From Haliclystus octoradiatus (taxonomy: Eukaryota > Cnidaria > Staurozoa > Stauromedusae > Haliclystidae): DNA of 64,000 nucleotides. Below the pieces are notes generated by a model. It was not told the origin of the DNA. It ran no database searches and saw only the letters and a program-made list of their open reading frames with translations. The number at the start of each line of letters is the position of its first letter. Position 1 is the first letter of the stretch. The stretch spans positions 13,658,452-13,722,451 of the forward strand of contig OU744449.1 of assembly GCA_916610825.1 (NCBI GenBank), given 5' to 3'. Of this stretch, positions 10,101 to 25,100 are shown piece by piece. Made by a program: the position numbers and the translations under genes.

Positions 10101-13100
10101 TGCATCAGTTGGAGCAGCAGTAGAGGCGTGTACGGATGGTGCTTCAGTTTCTTCTACTTGTGGTGCATCAGTTGGTGCAGCAGTTGAGGCATCTACTGAT
10201 GGTGCTTCAGTCTCTTCTACTTGCGGTGCATCAGTTGGTGCAGCAGTTGTGGCATCTATGCATAATGGTGAAGTAGAACCTTCTACACACGATGCATCAA
10301 TTGGTGCAGCAGTTGAGGCATCTACAGCTGGTGCTTCAGTCTCTTCTACTTGTGGTGCATCAGTTGGTGCAGCAGTTGAGGCGTGTTCGGATGGTGCTTC
10401 AGTGTCTTCTACTTGCGGTGCATCAGTTGGTGCAGCAGTTGAGACATCTATAGATGGTGCTTCAGTCTCTTCTACTTGTGGTGCATCAGTTGGTGCAGCA
10501 GTTGAGGCATCTACAGATGGTGCTTCAGTCTCTTCTACTTGTGGTGCATCAGTTGGAGCAGCAGTAGAGGCGTGTACGGATGGTGCTTCAGTCTCTTCTA
10601 CTTGCGGTGCATCAGTTGGTGCAGCAGTTGAGGCATCTACAGATGGTGCTTCAGTCTCTTCTACTTGTGGTGCATCAGTTGGTGCAGCAGTTGAGGCATC
10701 TACAGATGGTGCTTCAGTCTCTTCTATCTGTGGTGCATCAGTTGGTGCAGCAGTTGAGGCATCTACAGATGGTGCTTCAGTCTCTTCTACTTGCGGTGCA
10801 TCAGTTGGTGCAGCAGTTGTGGCATCTATGCATGATGGTGAAGTAGAACCTTCTACACACGATGCATCAATTGGTGCAGCAGTTGAGGCATCTACAGCTG
10901 GTGCTTCAGTCTCTTCTACTTGTGGTGCATCAGTTGGTGCAGCAGTTGAGGCGTGTTCGGATGGTGCTTCAGTCTCTTCTATTTGCGGTGCATCAGTTGG
11001 TGCAGCAGTTGAGGCATCTACAGATGGTGCTTCAGTCTCTTCTACTTGTGGTGCATCAGTTGGTGCAGCAGTCGAAGCATCTACAGATGGTGCTTCAGTC
11101 TCTTCTACTTGTGGTGCTTCAGTCTTTTCTACTTGTGGTGCATCAGTTGGTGCAACAGTTGAGGCGTGTACGGATGGTGCTTCAGTCTTTTCTATTTGCG
11201 GTGCATCAGTTGGTGCAGCAGTTGAGGCTTGTACGGATGGTGCTTCAGTCTCTTCTATTTGCGGTGCATCAGTTGGTGCAGCAGTTGAGGCATCAACAGA
11301 TGGTGCTTCAGTCTCTTCTACTTGTGGTGCATCAGTTGGAGCAGCAGTAGAGGCGTGTACGGATGGTGCTTCAGTTTCTTCTACTTGTGGTGCATCAGTT
11401 GGTGCAGCAGTTGAGGCATCTACTGATGGTGCTTCAGTCTCTTCTACTTGCGGTGCATCAGTTGGTGCAGCAGTTGTGGCATCTATGCATGATGGTGAAG
11501 TAGAACCTTCTACACACGATGCATCAATTGGTGCAGCAGTTGAGGCATGTACAGCTGGTGCTTCAGTCTCTTCTACTTGTGGTGCATCAGTTGGTGCAGC
11601 AGTTGAGGCGTGTTCGGATGGTGCTTCAGTCTCTTCTACTTGCGGTGCATCAGTTGGTGCAGCAGTTGAGACATCTATAGATGGTGCTTCAGTCTCTTCT
11701 ACTTGTGGTGCATCAGTTGGTGCAGCAGTTGAGGCATCTACAGATGGTGCTTCAGTCTCTTCTAGTTGTGGTGCATCAGTTGGAGCAGCAGTAGAGGCGT
11801 GTACGGATGGTGCTTCAGTCTCTTCTACTTGCGGTGCATCAGTTGGTGCAGCAGTTGAGGCATCTACAGATGGTGCTTCAGTCTCTTCTACTTGTGGTGC
11901 ATCAGTTGGTGCAGCAGTTGAGGCATCTACAGATGGTGCTTCAGTCTCTTCTATCTGTGGTGCATCAGTTGGTGCAGCAGTTGAGGCATCTACAGATGGT
12001 ACTTCAGTCTCTTCTACTTGCGGTGCATCAGTTGGTGCAGCAGTTGTGGCATCTATGCATGATGGAGAAGTAGAACCTTCTACACACGATGCATCAATTG
12101 GTGCAGCAGTTGAGGCATCTACAGCTGGTGCTTCAGTCTCTTCTACTTGTGGTGCATCAGTTGGTGCAGCAGTTGAGGCGTGTTCGGATGGTGCTTCAGT
12201 CTCTTCTATTTGCGGTGCATCAGTTGGTGCAGCAGTTGAGGCATCTACAGATGGTGCTTCAGTCTCTTCTACTTGTGGTGCATCAGTTGGTGCAGCAGTT
12301 GAAGCATCTACAGATGGTGCTTCAGTCTCTTCTACTTGTGGTGATTCAGTCTCTTCTACTTGCGGTGCATCAGTTGGTGCAGCAGTTGAGGAATCTACAG
12401 ATGGTGCTCCAGTCTTTTCTACTTGTGGTGCATCAGTTGGTGCAGCAGTTGAGGCATGTACGGATGGTGCTTCAGTCTTTTCTATTTGCGGTGCATCAGT
12501 TGGTGCACCAATTGAGGTATCTACAGATGGTGCTTCAGTCTCTTCTACTTGTGGTGCATCAGTTGGAGCAGCAGTTGAGGCATCTACAGATGGTGCTTCA
12601 GTCTCTTCTACTTGTGGTGCATCAGTTGGAGCAGCAGTAGAGGCGTGTACGGATGGTGCATCAGTTTCTTCTACTTGTGGTGCATCAGTTGGTGCAGCAG
12701 TCGAGGCATCTACAGATGGTTCTTCAGTCTCTTCTACTTGCGGTGCATCAGTTGGTGCAGCAGTTGTGGCATCTATGCATGATGGTGAAGTAGAACCTTC
12801 TACGCACGACGCATCAATTGGTGCAGCAGTTGAGGCATCTACAGATGGTGCTTCAGTCTCTTCTACTTGTGGTGCATCAGTTGGTGCAGCAGTTGAGGCT
12901 TGTACGGATGGTGCTTCAGTCTCTTCTATTTGCGGTGCATCAGTTGGTGCAGCAGTTGAGGCATCTACAGATGGTGCTTCAGTCTCTTCTACTTGTGGTG
13001 CATCAGTTGGAGCAGCAGTTGAGGCATCTACAGATGGTGCTTCAGTCTCTTCTAGTTGTGGTGCATCAGTTGGAGCAGCAGTAGAGGCGTGTACGGATGG

Positions 13101-16100
13101 TGCTTCAGTCTCTTCTACTTGCGGTGCATCAGTTGGTGCAGCAGTTGAGGCATCTACAGATGGTGCTTCAGTCTCTTCTACTTGTGGTGCATCAGTTGGT
13201 GCAGCAGTTGAGGCATCTACAGATGGTGCTTCAGTCTCTTCTATCTGTGGTGCATCAGTTGGTGCAGCAGTTGAGGCATCTACAGATGGTACTTCAGTCT
13301 CTTCTACTTGCGGTGCATCAGTTGGTGCAGCAGTTGTGGCATCTATGCATGATGGTGAAGTAGAACCTTCTACACACGATGCATCAATTGGTGCAGCAGT
13401 TGAGGCATCTACAGCTGGTGCTTCAGTCTCTTCTACTTGTGGTGCATCAGTTGGTGCAGCAGTTGAGGCGTGTTCGGATGGTGCTTCAGTCTCTTCTATT
13501 TGCGGTGCATCAGTTGGTGCAGCAGTTGAGGCATCTACAGATGGTGCTTCAGTCTCTTCTACTTGTGGTGCATCAGTTGGTGCAGCAGTTGAAGCATCTA
13601 CAGATGGTGCTTCAGTCTCTTCTACTTGTGGTGATTCAGTCTCTTCTACTTGCGGTGCATCAGTTGGTGCAGCAGTTGAGGAATCTACAGATGGTGCTCC
13701 AGTCTTTTCTACTTGTGGTGCATCAGTTGGTGCAGCAGTTGAGGCATGTACGGATGGTGCTTCAGTCTTTTCTATTTGCGGTGCATCAGTTGGTGCACCA
13801 GTTGAGGTATCTACAGATGGTGCTTCAGTCTCTTCTACTTGTGGTGCATCAGTTGGAGCAGCAGTTGAGGCATCTACAGATGGTGCTTCAGTCTCTTCTA
13901 CTTGTGGTGCATCAGTTGGAGCAGCAGTAGAGGCGTGTACGGATGGTGCATCAGTTTCTTCTACTTGTGGTGCATCAGTTGGTGCAGCAGTCGAGGCATC
14001 TACAGATGGTTCTTCAGTCTCTTCTACTTGCGGTGCATTAGTTGGTGCAGCAGTTGTGGCATCTATGCATGATGGTGAAGTAGAACCTTCTACGCACGAC
14101 GCATCAATTGGTGCAGCAGTTGAGGCATCTACAGATGGTGCTTCAGTCTCTTCTACTTGTGGTGCATCAGTTGGTGCAGCAGTTGAGGCTTGTACGGATG
14201 GTGCTTCAGTCTCTTCTACTTGTGGTGCATCAGTTGGAGCAGCAGTTGAGGCGTATACGGATGGTGCTTCAGTTTCTTCTACTTGTGGTGCATCAGTTGG
14301 TGCAGCAGTTGAGGCATCTACAGATGGTGCTTCAGTCTCTTCTACTTGTGGTGCTTCAGTCTCTTCTACTTGCGGTGCATCAGTTGGTGCAGCAGTTGAG
14401 GCGTGTACGGATGGTGCTTCAGTCTTTTCTATTTGCGGTGCATCAGTTCGTGCAGCAGTTGAGGTATCTACAGATGGTGCTTCAGTCTCTTCTACTTGTG
14501 GTGCATCAGTTGGAGCAGCAGTTGAGGCGTATACGGATGGTGCTTCAGTTTCTTCTACTTGTGGTGCATCAGTTGGTGCAGCAGTTGAGGCATCTACAGA
14601 TGGTGCTTCAGTCTCTTCTACTTGCGGTGAATCAGTTGGTGCAGCAGTTGTGGCATCTATGCATGATGGTGAAGTAGAGCCTTCTACACACGATGCATCA
14701 ATTGGTGCAGTAGTTGAGGCATCTAAAGATGGTGCTTCAGTCTCTTCTACTTGTGGTGCATCAGTTGGTGCAGCAGTTGAGGCTTGTACCGATGGTGCTT
14801 CAGTCTCTTCTATTTGCGGTGCATCAGTTGGTGCAGCAGTTGAGGCATCTAAAGATGGTGCTTCAGTCTCTTCTACTTGTGGTGCATCAGTTGGTGCAGC
14901 AGTTGAGGCATCTACAGATGGTGCTTCAGTCTCTTCTACTTGTGGTGCATCAGTTGGAGCAGCAGTAGAGGCGTGTACGGATGGTGCTTCAGTCTCTTCT
15001 ATTTGCGGTGCATCAGTTGGTGCAGCAGTTGAGGCATCTACAGATGGTGCTTCAGTCTCTTCTACTTGTGGTGCATCAGTTGGTGCAGCAGTTGAGGCAT
15101 CTACAGATGGTGCTTCAGTCTCTTCTACTTGTGGTGCATCAGTTGGAGCAGCAGTAGAGGCGTGTACGGATGGTGCTTCAGTCTCTTCTACTTGCGGTGC
15201 ATCAGTTATTGCAGCAGTTGAGGCATCTACAGATGGTGCTTCAGTCTCTTCTATCTGTGGTGCATCAGTTGGTGCAGCAGTTGAGGCATCTACAGATGGT
15301 GCTTCAGTCTCTTCTACTTGCGGTGCATCAGTTGGTGCAGCAGTTGAAGCATCTACAGATGGTGCTTCAGTCTCTTCTACTTGTGGTGCATCAGTTGGAG
15401 CAGCAGTAGAGGCGTGTACGGATGGTGCTTCAGTTTCTTCTACTTGTGCTGCATCAGTTGGTGCAGCAGTTGAGGCATCTACAGATGGTGCTTCAGTCTC
15501 TTCTACTTGTGGTGCATCAGTTGGAGCAGCAGTAGAGGCGTGTACGGATGGTGCATCAGTCTCTTCTACTTGCGGTGCATCAGCTATTGCAGCAGTTGAG
15601 GCATCTACAGATGGTGCTTCAGTCTCTTCTATCTGTGGTGCATCAGTTGGTGCAGCAGTTGAGGCATCTACAGATGGTGCTTTAGTCTCTTCTACTTGCG
15701 GTGCATCAGTTGGTGCAGCAGTTGAAGCATCTACAGATGGTGCTTCAGTCTCTTCTACTTGTGGTGCATCAGTTGGAGCAGCAGTAGAGGCGTGTACGGA
15801 TGGTGCTTCAGTTTCTTCTACTTGTGGTGCATCAGTTGGTGCAGCAGTTGAGGCATCTACTGATGGTGCTTCAGTCTCTTCTACTTGCGGTGCATCAGTT
15901 GGTGCATCAGTTGTGGCATCTATGCATGATGGTGAAGTAGAACCTTCTACACACGATGCATCAATTGGTGCAGCAGTTGAGGCATCTACAGCTGGTGCTT
16001 CAGTCTCTTCTACTTGTGGTGCATCAGTTGGTGCTGCAGTTGAGGCGTGTTCAGATGGTGCTTCAGTCTCTTCTATTTGCGGTGCATCAGTCAGTGCAGC

Positions 16101-19100
16101 AGTTGAGGCATCTACAGATGGTGCTTCAGTCTCTTCTACTTGTGGTGCATCAGTTGGTGCAGCAGTTGAGGCATCTACAGATGGTGCTTCAGTCTCTTCT
16201 ACTTGTGGTGCTTCAGTCTCTTCTACTTGCGGTGCATCAGTTGGTGCAGCAGTTGAGGCATCTACAGATGGTGCTTCAGTCTCTTCTACTTGTGGTGCTT
16301 CAGTCTCTTCTACTTGCGGTGCATCAGTTGGTGCAGCAGTTGAGGCATCTGCAGATGGTGCTTCAGTCTTTTCTACTTGTGGTGCATCAGTTGGTGCAGC
16401 AGTTGAGGCAGGTACGGATGGTGCTTCAGTCTTTTCTATTTGCGGTGCATCAGTTGGTGCAGCAGTTGAGGTATCTACAGATGGTGCTTCAGTCTCTTCT
16501 ACTTGTGGTGCATCAGTTGGAGCAGCAGTTGAGGCGTGTACGGACGGTGCATCAGTTTCTTCTACTTGTGGTGCATCAGTTGGTGCAGCAGTCGAGGCAT
16601 CTACAGATGGTTCTTCAGTCTTTTCTACTTGCGGTGCATCAGTTGGTGCAGCAGTTGTGGCATCTATGCATGATGGTGAAGTAGAGCCTTCTACACACGA
16701 TGCATCAATTGGTGCAGCAGTTGAGGCATCTACAGCTGGTGCTTCAGTCTCTTCTACTTGTGGTGCATCAGTTGGTGCAGCAGTTGAGGCGTGTTCGGAT
16801 GGTGCTTCAGTCTCTTCTATTTGCGGTGCATCAGTTGGTGCAGCAGTTGAGGCATCTACAGATGGTGCTTCAGTCTCTTCTACTTGTGGTGCATCAGTTG
16901 GTGCAGCAGTTGAAGCATCTACAGATGGTGCTTCAGTCTTTTCTACTTGTGGTGCATCAGTTGGTGCAGCAGTTGAGGCGTGTACGGATGGTGCTTCAGT
17001 CTTTTCTATTTGCGGTTGATCAGTTGGTGCAGCAGTTGAGGTATCTACAGATGGTGCTTCAGTCTCTTCTACTTGTGGTGCATCAGTTGGTGCAGCAGTT
17101 GAGGAATGTACAGATGGTGCTTCAGTCTCTTCTACTTGTGGTGCATCAGTTGGAGCAGCAGTAGAGGCGTGTATGGATGGTGCTTCAGTCTCTTCTACTT
17201 GCGGTGCATCAGATGGTGCAGCAGTTGAGGCATCTACAGATGGTGCTTCAGTCTCTTCTATCTGTGGTGCATCAGTTGGTGCAGCAGTTGAGGCATCTAC
17301 AGATGGTACTTCAGTCTCTTCTACTTGCGGTGCATCAGTTGGTGCAGCAGTTGAGGTATCTACAGATGGTGCTTCAGTCTCTTCTACTTGTGGTGCATCA
17401 GTTGGAGCAGCAGTAGAGGCGTGTACGGATGGTGCTTCAGTTTCTTCTACTTGTGGTGCATCAGTTGGTGCATCAGTTGGTGCAGCAGTTGAGGCATCTA
17501 CTGATGGTGCTTCAGTCTCTTCTACTTGCGGTGCATCAGTTGGTGCAGCAGTTGTGGCATCTATGCATGATGGTGAAGTAGAACCTTCTACACACGATGC
17601 ATCAATTGGTGCAGCAGTTGAGGCATCTACAGCTGGTGCTTCAGTCTCTTCTACTTGTGGTGCATCAGTTGGTGCAGCAGTTGAGGCGTGTTCGGATGGT
17701 GCTTCAGTCTCTTCTATTTGCGGTGCATCAGTTGGTGCAGCAGTTGAGGCATCTACAGATGGTGCTTCAGTCTCTTCTACTTGTGGTGCATCAGTTGGTG
17801 CAGCAGTTGAAGCATCTACAGATGGTGCTTCAGTCTTTTCTACTTGTGGTGCATCAGTTGGTGCAGCAGTTGAGGCGTGTACGGATGGTGCTTCGGTCTT
17901 TTCTATTTGCGGTTGATCAGTTGGTGCAGCAGTTGAGGTATCTACAGATGGTGCTTCAGTCTCTTCTACTTGTGGTGCATCAGTTGGAGCAGCAGTTGAG
18001 GCGTGTACGGATGGTGCTTCAGTCTCTTCTACTTGTGGTGCATCAGTTGGTGCAGCAGTTGAGGCATCTACAGATGGTGCTTCGGTCTCTTCTACTTGTG
18101 GTGCATCAGTTGGAGCAGCAGTAGAGGCGTGTACGGATGGTGCTTCAGTCTCTTCTACTTGCGGTGCATCAGTTATTGCAGCAGTTGAGGCATCTACAGA
18201 TGGTGCTTCAGTCTCTTCTATCTGTGGTGCATCAGTTGGTGCAGAAGTTGAGGCATCTACAGATGGTGCTTCAGTCTCTTCTACTTGCGGTGCATCAGTT
18301 GGTGCAGCAGTTGAAGCATCTACAGATGGTGCTTCAGTCTCTTCTACTTGTGGTGCATCAGTTGGAGCAGCAGTAGAGGCGTGTACGGATGGTGCTTCAG
18401 TTTCTTCTACTTGTGCTGCATCAGTTGGTGCAGCAGTTGAGGCATCTACAGATGGTGCTTCAGTCTCTTCTACTTGTGGTGCATCAGTTGGAGCAGCAGT
18501 AGAGGCGTGTACGGATGGTGCTTCAGTTTCTTCTACTTGTGGTGCATCAGTTGGTGCAGCAGTTGAGGCATCTACTGATGGTGCTTCAGTCTCTTCTACT
18601 TGCGGTGCATCAGTTGGTGCAGCAGTTGTGGCATCTATGCATGATGGTGAAGTAGAACCTTCTACACACGATGCATCAATTGGTGCAGCAGTTGAGGCAT
18701 CTACAGCTGGTGCTTCAGTCTCTTCTACTTGTGGTGCATCAGTTGGTGCTGCAGTTGAGGCGTGTTCGGATGGTGCTTCAGTCTCTTCTATTTGCGGTGC
18801 ATCAGTTGGTGCAGCAGTTGAGGCATCTACAGATGGTGCTTCAGTCTCTTCTACTTGTGGTGCATCAGTTGGTGCAGCAGTTGAGGCATCTACAGATGGT
18901 GCTTCAGTCTCTTCTACTTGTGGTGCTTCAGTCTCTTCTACTTGCGGTGCATCAGTTGGTGCAGCAGTTGAGGCATCTACAGATGGTGCTTCAGTCTCTT
19001 CTACTTGTGGTGCATCAGTTGGTGCAGCAGTCGAGGCATCTACAGATGGTTCTTCAGTCTTTTCTACTTGCGGTGCATCAGTTGGTGCAGCAGTTGTGGC

Positions 19101-22100
19101 ATCTATGCATGATGGTGAAGTAGAGCCTTCTACACACGATGCATCAATTGGTGCAGCAGTTGAGGCATCTACAGATGGTGCTTCAGTCTCTTCTACTTGT
19201 GGTGCATCAGTTGGTGCAGCAGTTGAGGCTTGTACGGATGGTGCTTCAGTCTCTTCTATTTGCGGTGCATCAGTTGGTGCAGCAGTTGAGGCATCTACAG
19301 ATGGTGCTTCAGTCTCTTCTACTTGCGGTGCATCAGTTGGTGCAGCAGTTGAGACATCTACAGATGGTGCTTCAGTATCTTCTACTTGTGGTGCATCAGT
19401 TGGTGCAGCAGTTGAGGCATCTGCAGATGGTGCTTCAGTCTCTTCTACTTGTGGTGCATCAGTTGGAGCAGCAGTAGAGGCGTGTACGGATGGTGCTTCA
19501 GTTTCTTCTACTTGTGGTGCATCAGTTGATGCAGCAGTTGAGGCATCTACAGATGGTGCTTCAGTCTCTTCTACTTGCGGTGCATCAGTTGGTGCAGCAG
19601 TTGAGGCATCTACAGATGGTGCTTCAGTCTCTTCTACTTGTGGTGCATCAGTTGGTGCAGCAGTTGAGGCTTGTACGGATGGTGCTTCAGTCTCTTCTAT
19701 TTGCGGTGCATCAGTTGGTGCAGCAGTTGAGGCATCTACTGATGGTGCTTCAGTCTCTTCTACTTGCGGTGCATCAGTTGGTGCAGCAGTTGTGGCATCT
19801 ATGCATGATGGTGAAGTAGAACCTTCTACACACGATGCATCAATTGGTGCAGCAGTTGAGGCATCTACAGCTGGTGCTTCAGTCTCTTCTACTTGTGGTG
19901 CATCAGTTGGTGCTGCAGTTGAGGCGTGTTCGGATGGTGCTTCAGTCTCTTCTATTTGCGGTGCATCAGTTGGTGCAGCAGTTGAGGCATCTACAGATGG
20001 TGCTTCAGTCTCTTCTACTTGTGGTGCATCAGTTGGTGCAGCAGTTGAGGCATCTACAGATGGTGCTTCAGTCTCTTCTACTTGTGGTGCTTCAGTCTCT
20101 TCTACTTGCGGTGCATCAGTTGGTGCAGCAGTTGAGGCATCTACAGATGGTGCTTCAGTCTCTTCTACTTGTGGTGCATCAGTTGGTGCAGCAGTCGAGG
20201 AATCTACAGATGGTTCTTCAGTCTTTTCTACTTGCGGTGCATCAGTTGGTGCAGCAGTTGTGGCATCTATGCATGATGGTGAAGTAGAGCCTTCTACACA
20301 CGATGCATCAATTGGTGCAGCAGTTGAGGCATCTACAGATGGTGCTTCAGTCTCTTCTACTTGTGGTGCATCAGTTGGTGCAGCAGTTGAGGCTTGTACG
20401 GATGGTGCTTCAGTCTCTTCTATTTGCGGTGCATCAGTTGGTGCAGCAGTTGAGGCATCTACAGATGGTGCTTCAGTCTCTTCTACTTGCGGTGCATCAG
20501 TTGGTGCAGCAGTTGAGACATCTACAGATGGTGCTTCAGTATCTTCTACTTGTGGTGCATCAGTTGGTGCAGCAGTTGAGGCATCTGCAGATGGTGCTTC
20601 AGTCTCTTCTACTTGTGGTGCATCAGTTGGAGCAGCAGTAGAGGCGTGTACGGATGGTGCTTCAGTTTCTTCTACTTGTGGTGCATCAGTTGATGCAGCA
20701 GTTGAGGCATCTACAGATGGTGCTTCAGTCTCTTCTACTTGCGGTGCATCAGTTGGTGCAGCAGTTGAGGCATCTACAGATGGTGCTTCAGTCTCTTCTA
20801 CTTGTGGTGCATCAGTTGGTGCAGCAGTTGAGGCTTGTACGGATGGTGCTTCAGTCTCTTCTATTTGCGGTGCATCAGTTGGTGCAGCAGTTGAGGCATC
20901 TACAGATGGTGCTTCAGTCTCTTCTACTTGCGGTGCATCAGTTGGTGCAGCAGTTGAGACATCTACAGATGGTGCTTCAGTCTCTTCTACTTGTGGTGCA
21001 TCAGTTGGTGCAGCAGTTGAGGAATCTACAGATGGTGCTTCAGTCTCTTCTACTTGTGGTGCATCAGTTGGAGCAGCAGTAGAGGCGTGTATGGATGGTG
21101 CTTCAGTCTCTTCTACTTGCGGTGCATCAGATGGTGCAGCAGTTGAGGCATCTACAGATGGTGCTTCAGTCTCTTCTATCTGTGGTGCATCAGTTGGTGC
21201 AGCAGTTGAGGCATCTACAGATGGTACTTCAGTCTCTTCTACTTGCGGTGCATCAGTTGGTGCAGCAGTTGAGGTATCTACAGATGGTGCTTCAGTCTCT
21301 TCTACTTGTGGTGCATCAGTTGGAGCAGCAGTAGAGGCGTGTACGGATGGTGCTTCAGTTTCTTCTACTTGTGGTGCATCAGTTGGTGCATCAGTTGGTG
21401 CAGCAGTTGAGGCATCTACTGATGGTGCTTCAGTCTCTTCTACTTGCGGTGCATCAGTTGGTGCAGCAGTTGTGGCATCTATGCATGATGGTGAAGTAGA
21501 ACCTTCTACACACGATGCATCAATTGGTGCAGCAGTTGAGGCATCTACAGCTGGTGCTTCAGTCTCTTCTACTTGTGGTGCATCAGTTGGTGCAGCAGTT
21601 GAGGCGTGTTCGGATGGTGCTTCAGTCTCTTCTATTTGCGGTGCATCAGTTGGTGCAGCAGTTGAGGCATCTACAGATGGTGCTTCAGTCTCTTCTACTT
21701 GTGGTGCATCAGTTGGTGCAGCAGTTGAAGCATCTACAGATGGTGCTTCAGTCTTTTCTACTTGTGGTGCATCAGTTGGTGCAGCAGTTGAGGCGTGTAC
21801 GGATGGTGCTTCAGTCTTTTCTATTTGCGGTTGATCAGTTGGTGCAGCAGTTGAGGTATCTACAGATGGTGCTTCAGTCTCTTCTACTTGTGGTGCATCA
21901 GTTGGTGCAGCAGTTGAGGAATCTACAGATGGTGCTTCAGTCTCTTCTACTTGTGGTGCATCAGTTGGAGCAGCAGTAGAGGCGTGTATGGATGGTGCTT
22001 CAGTCTCTTCTACTTGCGGTGCATCAGATGGTGCAGCAGTTGAGGCATCTACAGATGGTGCTTCAGTCTCTTCTATCTGTGGTGCATCAGTTGGTGCAGC

Positions 22101-25100
22101 AGTTGAGGCATCTACAGATGGTACTTCAGTCTCTTCTACTTGCGGTGCATCAGTTGGTGCAGCAGTTGAGGTATCTACAGATGGTGCTTCAGTCTCTTCT
22201 ACTTGTGGTGCATCAGTTGGAGCAGCAGTAGAGGCGTGTACGGATGGTGCTTCAGTTTCTTCTACTTGTGGTGCATCAGTTGGTGCATCAGTTGGTGCAG
22301 CAGTTGAGGCATCTACTGATGGTGCTTCAGTCTCTTCTACTTGCGGTGCATCAGTTGGTGCAGCAGTTGTGGCATCTATGCATGATGGTGAAGTAGAACC
22401 TTCTACACACGATGCATCAATTGGTGCAGCAGTTGAGGCATCTACAGCTGGTGCTTCAGTCTCTTCTACTTGTGGTGCATCAGTTGGTGCAGCAGTTGAG
22501 GCGTGTTCGGATGGTGCTTCAGTCTCTTCTATTTGCGGTGCATCAGTTGGTGCAGCAGTTGAGGCATCTACAGATGGTGCTTCAGTCTCTTCTACTTGTG
22601 GTGCATCAGTTGGTGCAGCAGTTGAAGCATCTACAGATGGTGCTTCAGTATTTTCTACTTGTGGTGCATCAGTTGGTGCAGCAGTTGAGGCGTGTACGGA
22701 TGGTGCTTCAGTCTTTTCTATTTGCGGTTGATCAGTTGGTGCAGCAGTTGAGGTATCTACAGATGGTGCTTCAGTCTCTTCTACTTGTGGTGCATCAGTT
22801 GGAGCAGCAGTTGAGGCGTGTACGGATGGTGCTTCAGTCTCTTCTACTTGTGGTGCATCAGTTGGTGCAGCAGTTGAGGCATCTACAGATGGTGCTTCGG
22901 TCTCTTCTACTTGTGGTGCATCAGTTGGAGCAGCAGTAGAGGCGTGTACGGATGGTGCTTCAGTCTCTTCTACTTGCGGTGCATCAGTTATTGCAGCAGT
23001 TGAGGCATCTACAGATGGTGCTTCAGTCTCTTCTATCTGTGGTGCATCAGTTGGTGCAGAAGTTGAGGCATCTTCAGATGGTGCTTCAGTCTCTTCTACT
23101 TGCGGTGCATCAGTTGGTGCAGCAGTTGAAGCATCTACAGATGGTGCTTCAGTCTCTTCTACTTGTGGTGCATCAGTTGGAGCAGCAGTAGAGGCGTGTA
23201 CGGATGGTGCTTCAGTTTCTTCTACTTGTGCTGCATCAGTTGGTGCAGCAGTTGAGGCATCTACAGATGGTGCTTCAGTCTCTTCTACTTGTGGTGCATC
23301 AGTTGGAGCAGCAGTTGAGGCATCTACAGATGGTGCTTCAGTCTCTTCTACTTGTGGTGCTTCAGTCTCTTCTACTTGCGGTGCATCAGTTGGTGCAGCA
23401 GTTGAGGCATCTACAGATGGTGCTTCAGTCTCTTCTACTTGTGGTGCTTCAGTCTCTTCTACTTGCGGTGCATCAGTTGGTGCAGCAGTTGAGGCATCTA
23501 CAGATGGTGCTTCAGTCTTTTCTACTTGTGGTGCATCAGTTGGTGCAGCAGTTGAGGCGTGTACGGATGGTGCTTCAGTCTTTTCTATTTGCGGTGCATC
23601 AGTTGGTGCAGCAGTTGAGGTATCTACAGATGGTGCTTCAGTCTCTTCTACTTGTGGTGCATCAGTTGGAGCAGCAGTTGAGGCGCGTACGGATGGTGCT
23701 TCAGTCTCTTCTACTTGTGGTGCATCAGTTGGTGCAGCAGTTGAGGCATCTACAGATGGTGCTTCGGTCTCTTCTACTTGTGGTGCATCAGTTGGAGCAG
23801 CAGTAGAGGCGTGTACGGATGGTGCTTCAGTCTCTTCTACTTGCGGTGCATCAGTTATTGCAGCAGTTGAGGCATCTACAGATGGTGCTTCAGTCTCTTC
23901 TATCTGTGGTGCATCAGTTGGTGCAGAAGTTGAGGCATCTACAGATGGTGCTTCAGTCTCTTCTACTTGCGGTGCATCAGTTGGTGCAGCAGTTGAAGCA
24001 TCTACAGATGGTGCTTCAGTCTCTTCTACTTGTGGTGCATCAGTTGGAGCAGCAGTAGAGGCGTGTACGGATGGTGCTTCAGTTTCTTCTACTTGTGCTG
24101 CATCAGTTGGTGCAGCAGTTGAGGCATCTACAGATGGTGCTTCAGTCTCTTCTACTTGTGGTGCATCAGTTGGAGCAGCAGTTGAGGCATCTACAGATGG
24201 TGCTTCAGTCTCTTCTACTTGTGGTGCTTCAGTCTCTTCTACTTGCGGTGCATCAGTTGGTGCAGCAGTTGAGGCATCTACAGATGGTGCTTCAGTCTCT
24301 TCTACTTGTGGTGCTTCAGTCTCTTCTACTTGCGGTGCATCAGTTGGTGCAGCAGTTGAGGCATCTACAGATGGTGCTTCAGTCTTTTCTACTTGTGGTG
24401 CATCAGTTGGTGCAGCAGTTGAGGCGTGTACGGATGGTGCTTCAGTCTTTTCTATTTGCGGTGCATCAGTTGGTGCAGCAGTTGAGGCATCTACAGATGG
24501 TGCTTCGGTCTCTTCTACTTGTGGTGCATCAGTTGGAGCAGCAGTAGAGGCGTGTACGGATGGTGCTTCAGTCTCTTCTACTTGCGGTGCATCAGTTATT
24601 GCAGCAGTTGAGGCATCTACAGATGGTGCTTCAGTCTCTTCTATCTGTGGTGCATCAGTTGGTGCAGAAGTTGAGGCATCTTCAGATGGTGCTTCAGTCT
24701 CTTCTACTTGCGGTGCATCAGTTGGTGCAGCAGTTGAAGCATCTACAGATGGTGCTTCAGTCTCTTCTACTTGTGGTGCATCAGTTGGAGCAGCAGTAGA
24801 GGCGTGTACGGATGGTGCTTCAGTTTCTTCTACTTGTGCTGCATCAGTTGGTGCAGCAGTTGAGGCATCTACAGATGGTGCTTCAGTCTCTTCTACTTGT
24901 GGTGCATCAGTTGGAGCAGCAGTTGAGGCATCTACAGATGGTGCTTCAGTCTCTTCTACTTGTGGTGCTTCAGTCTCTTCTACTTGCGGTGCATCAGTTG
25001 GTGCAGCAGTTGAGGCATCTACAGATGGTGCTTCAGTCTCTTCTACTTGTGGTGCTTCAGTCTCTTCTACTTGCGGTGCATCAGTTGGTGCAGCAGTTGA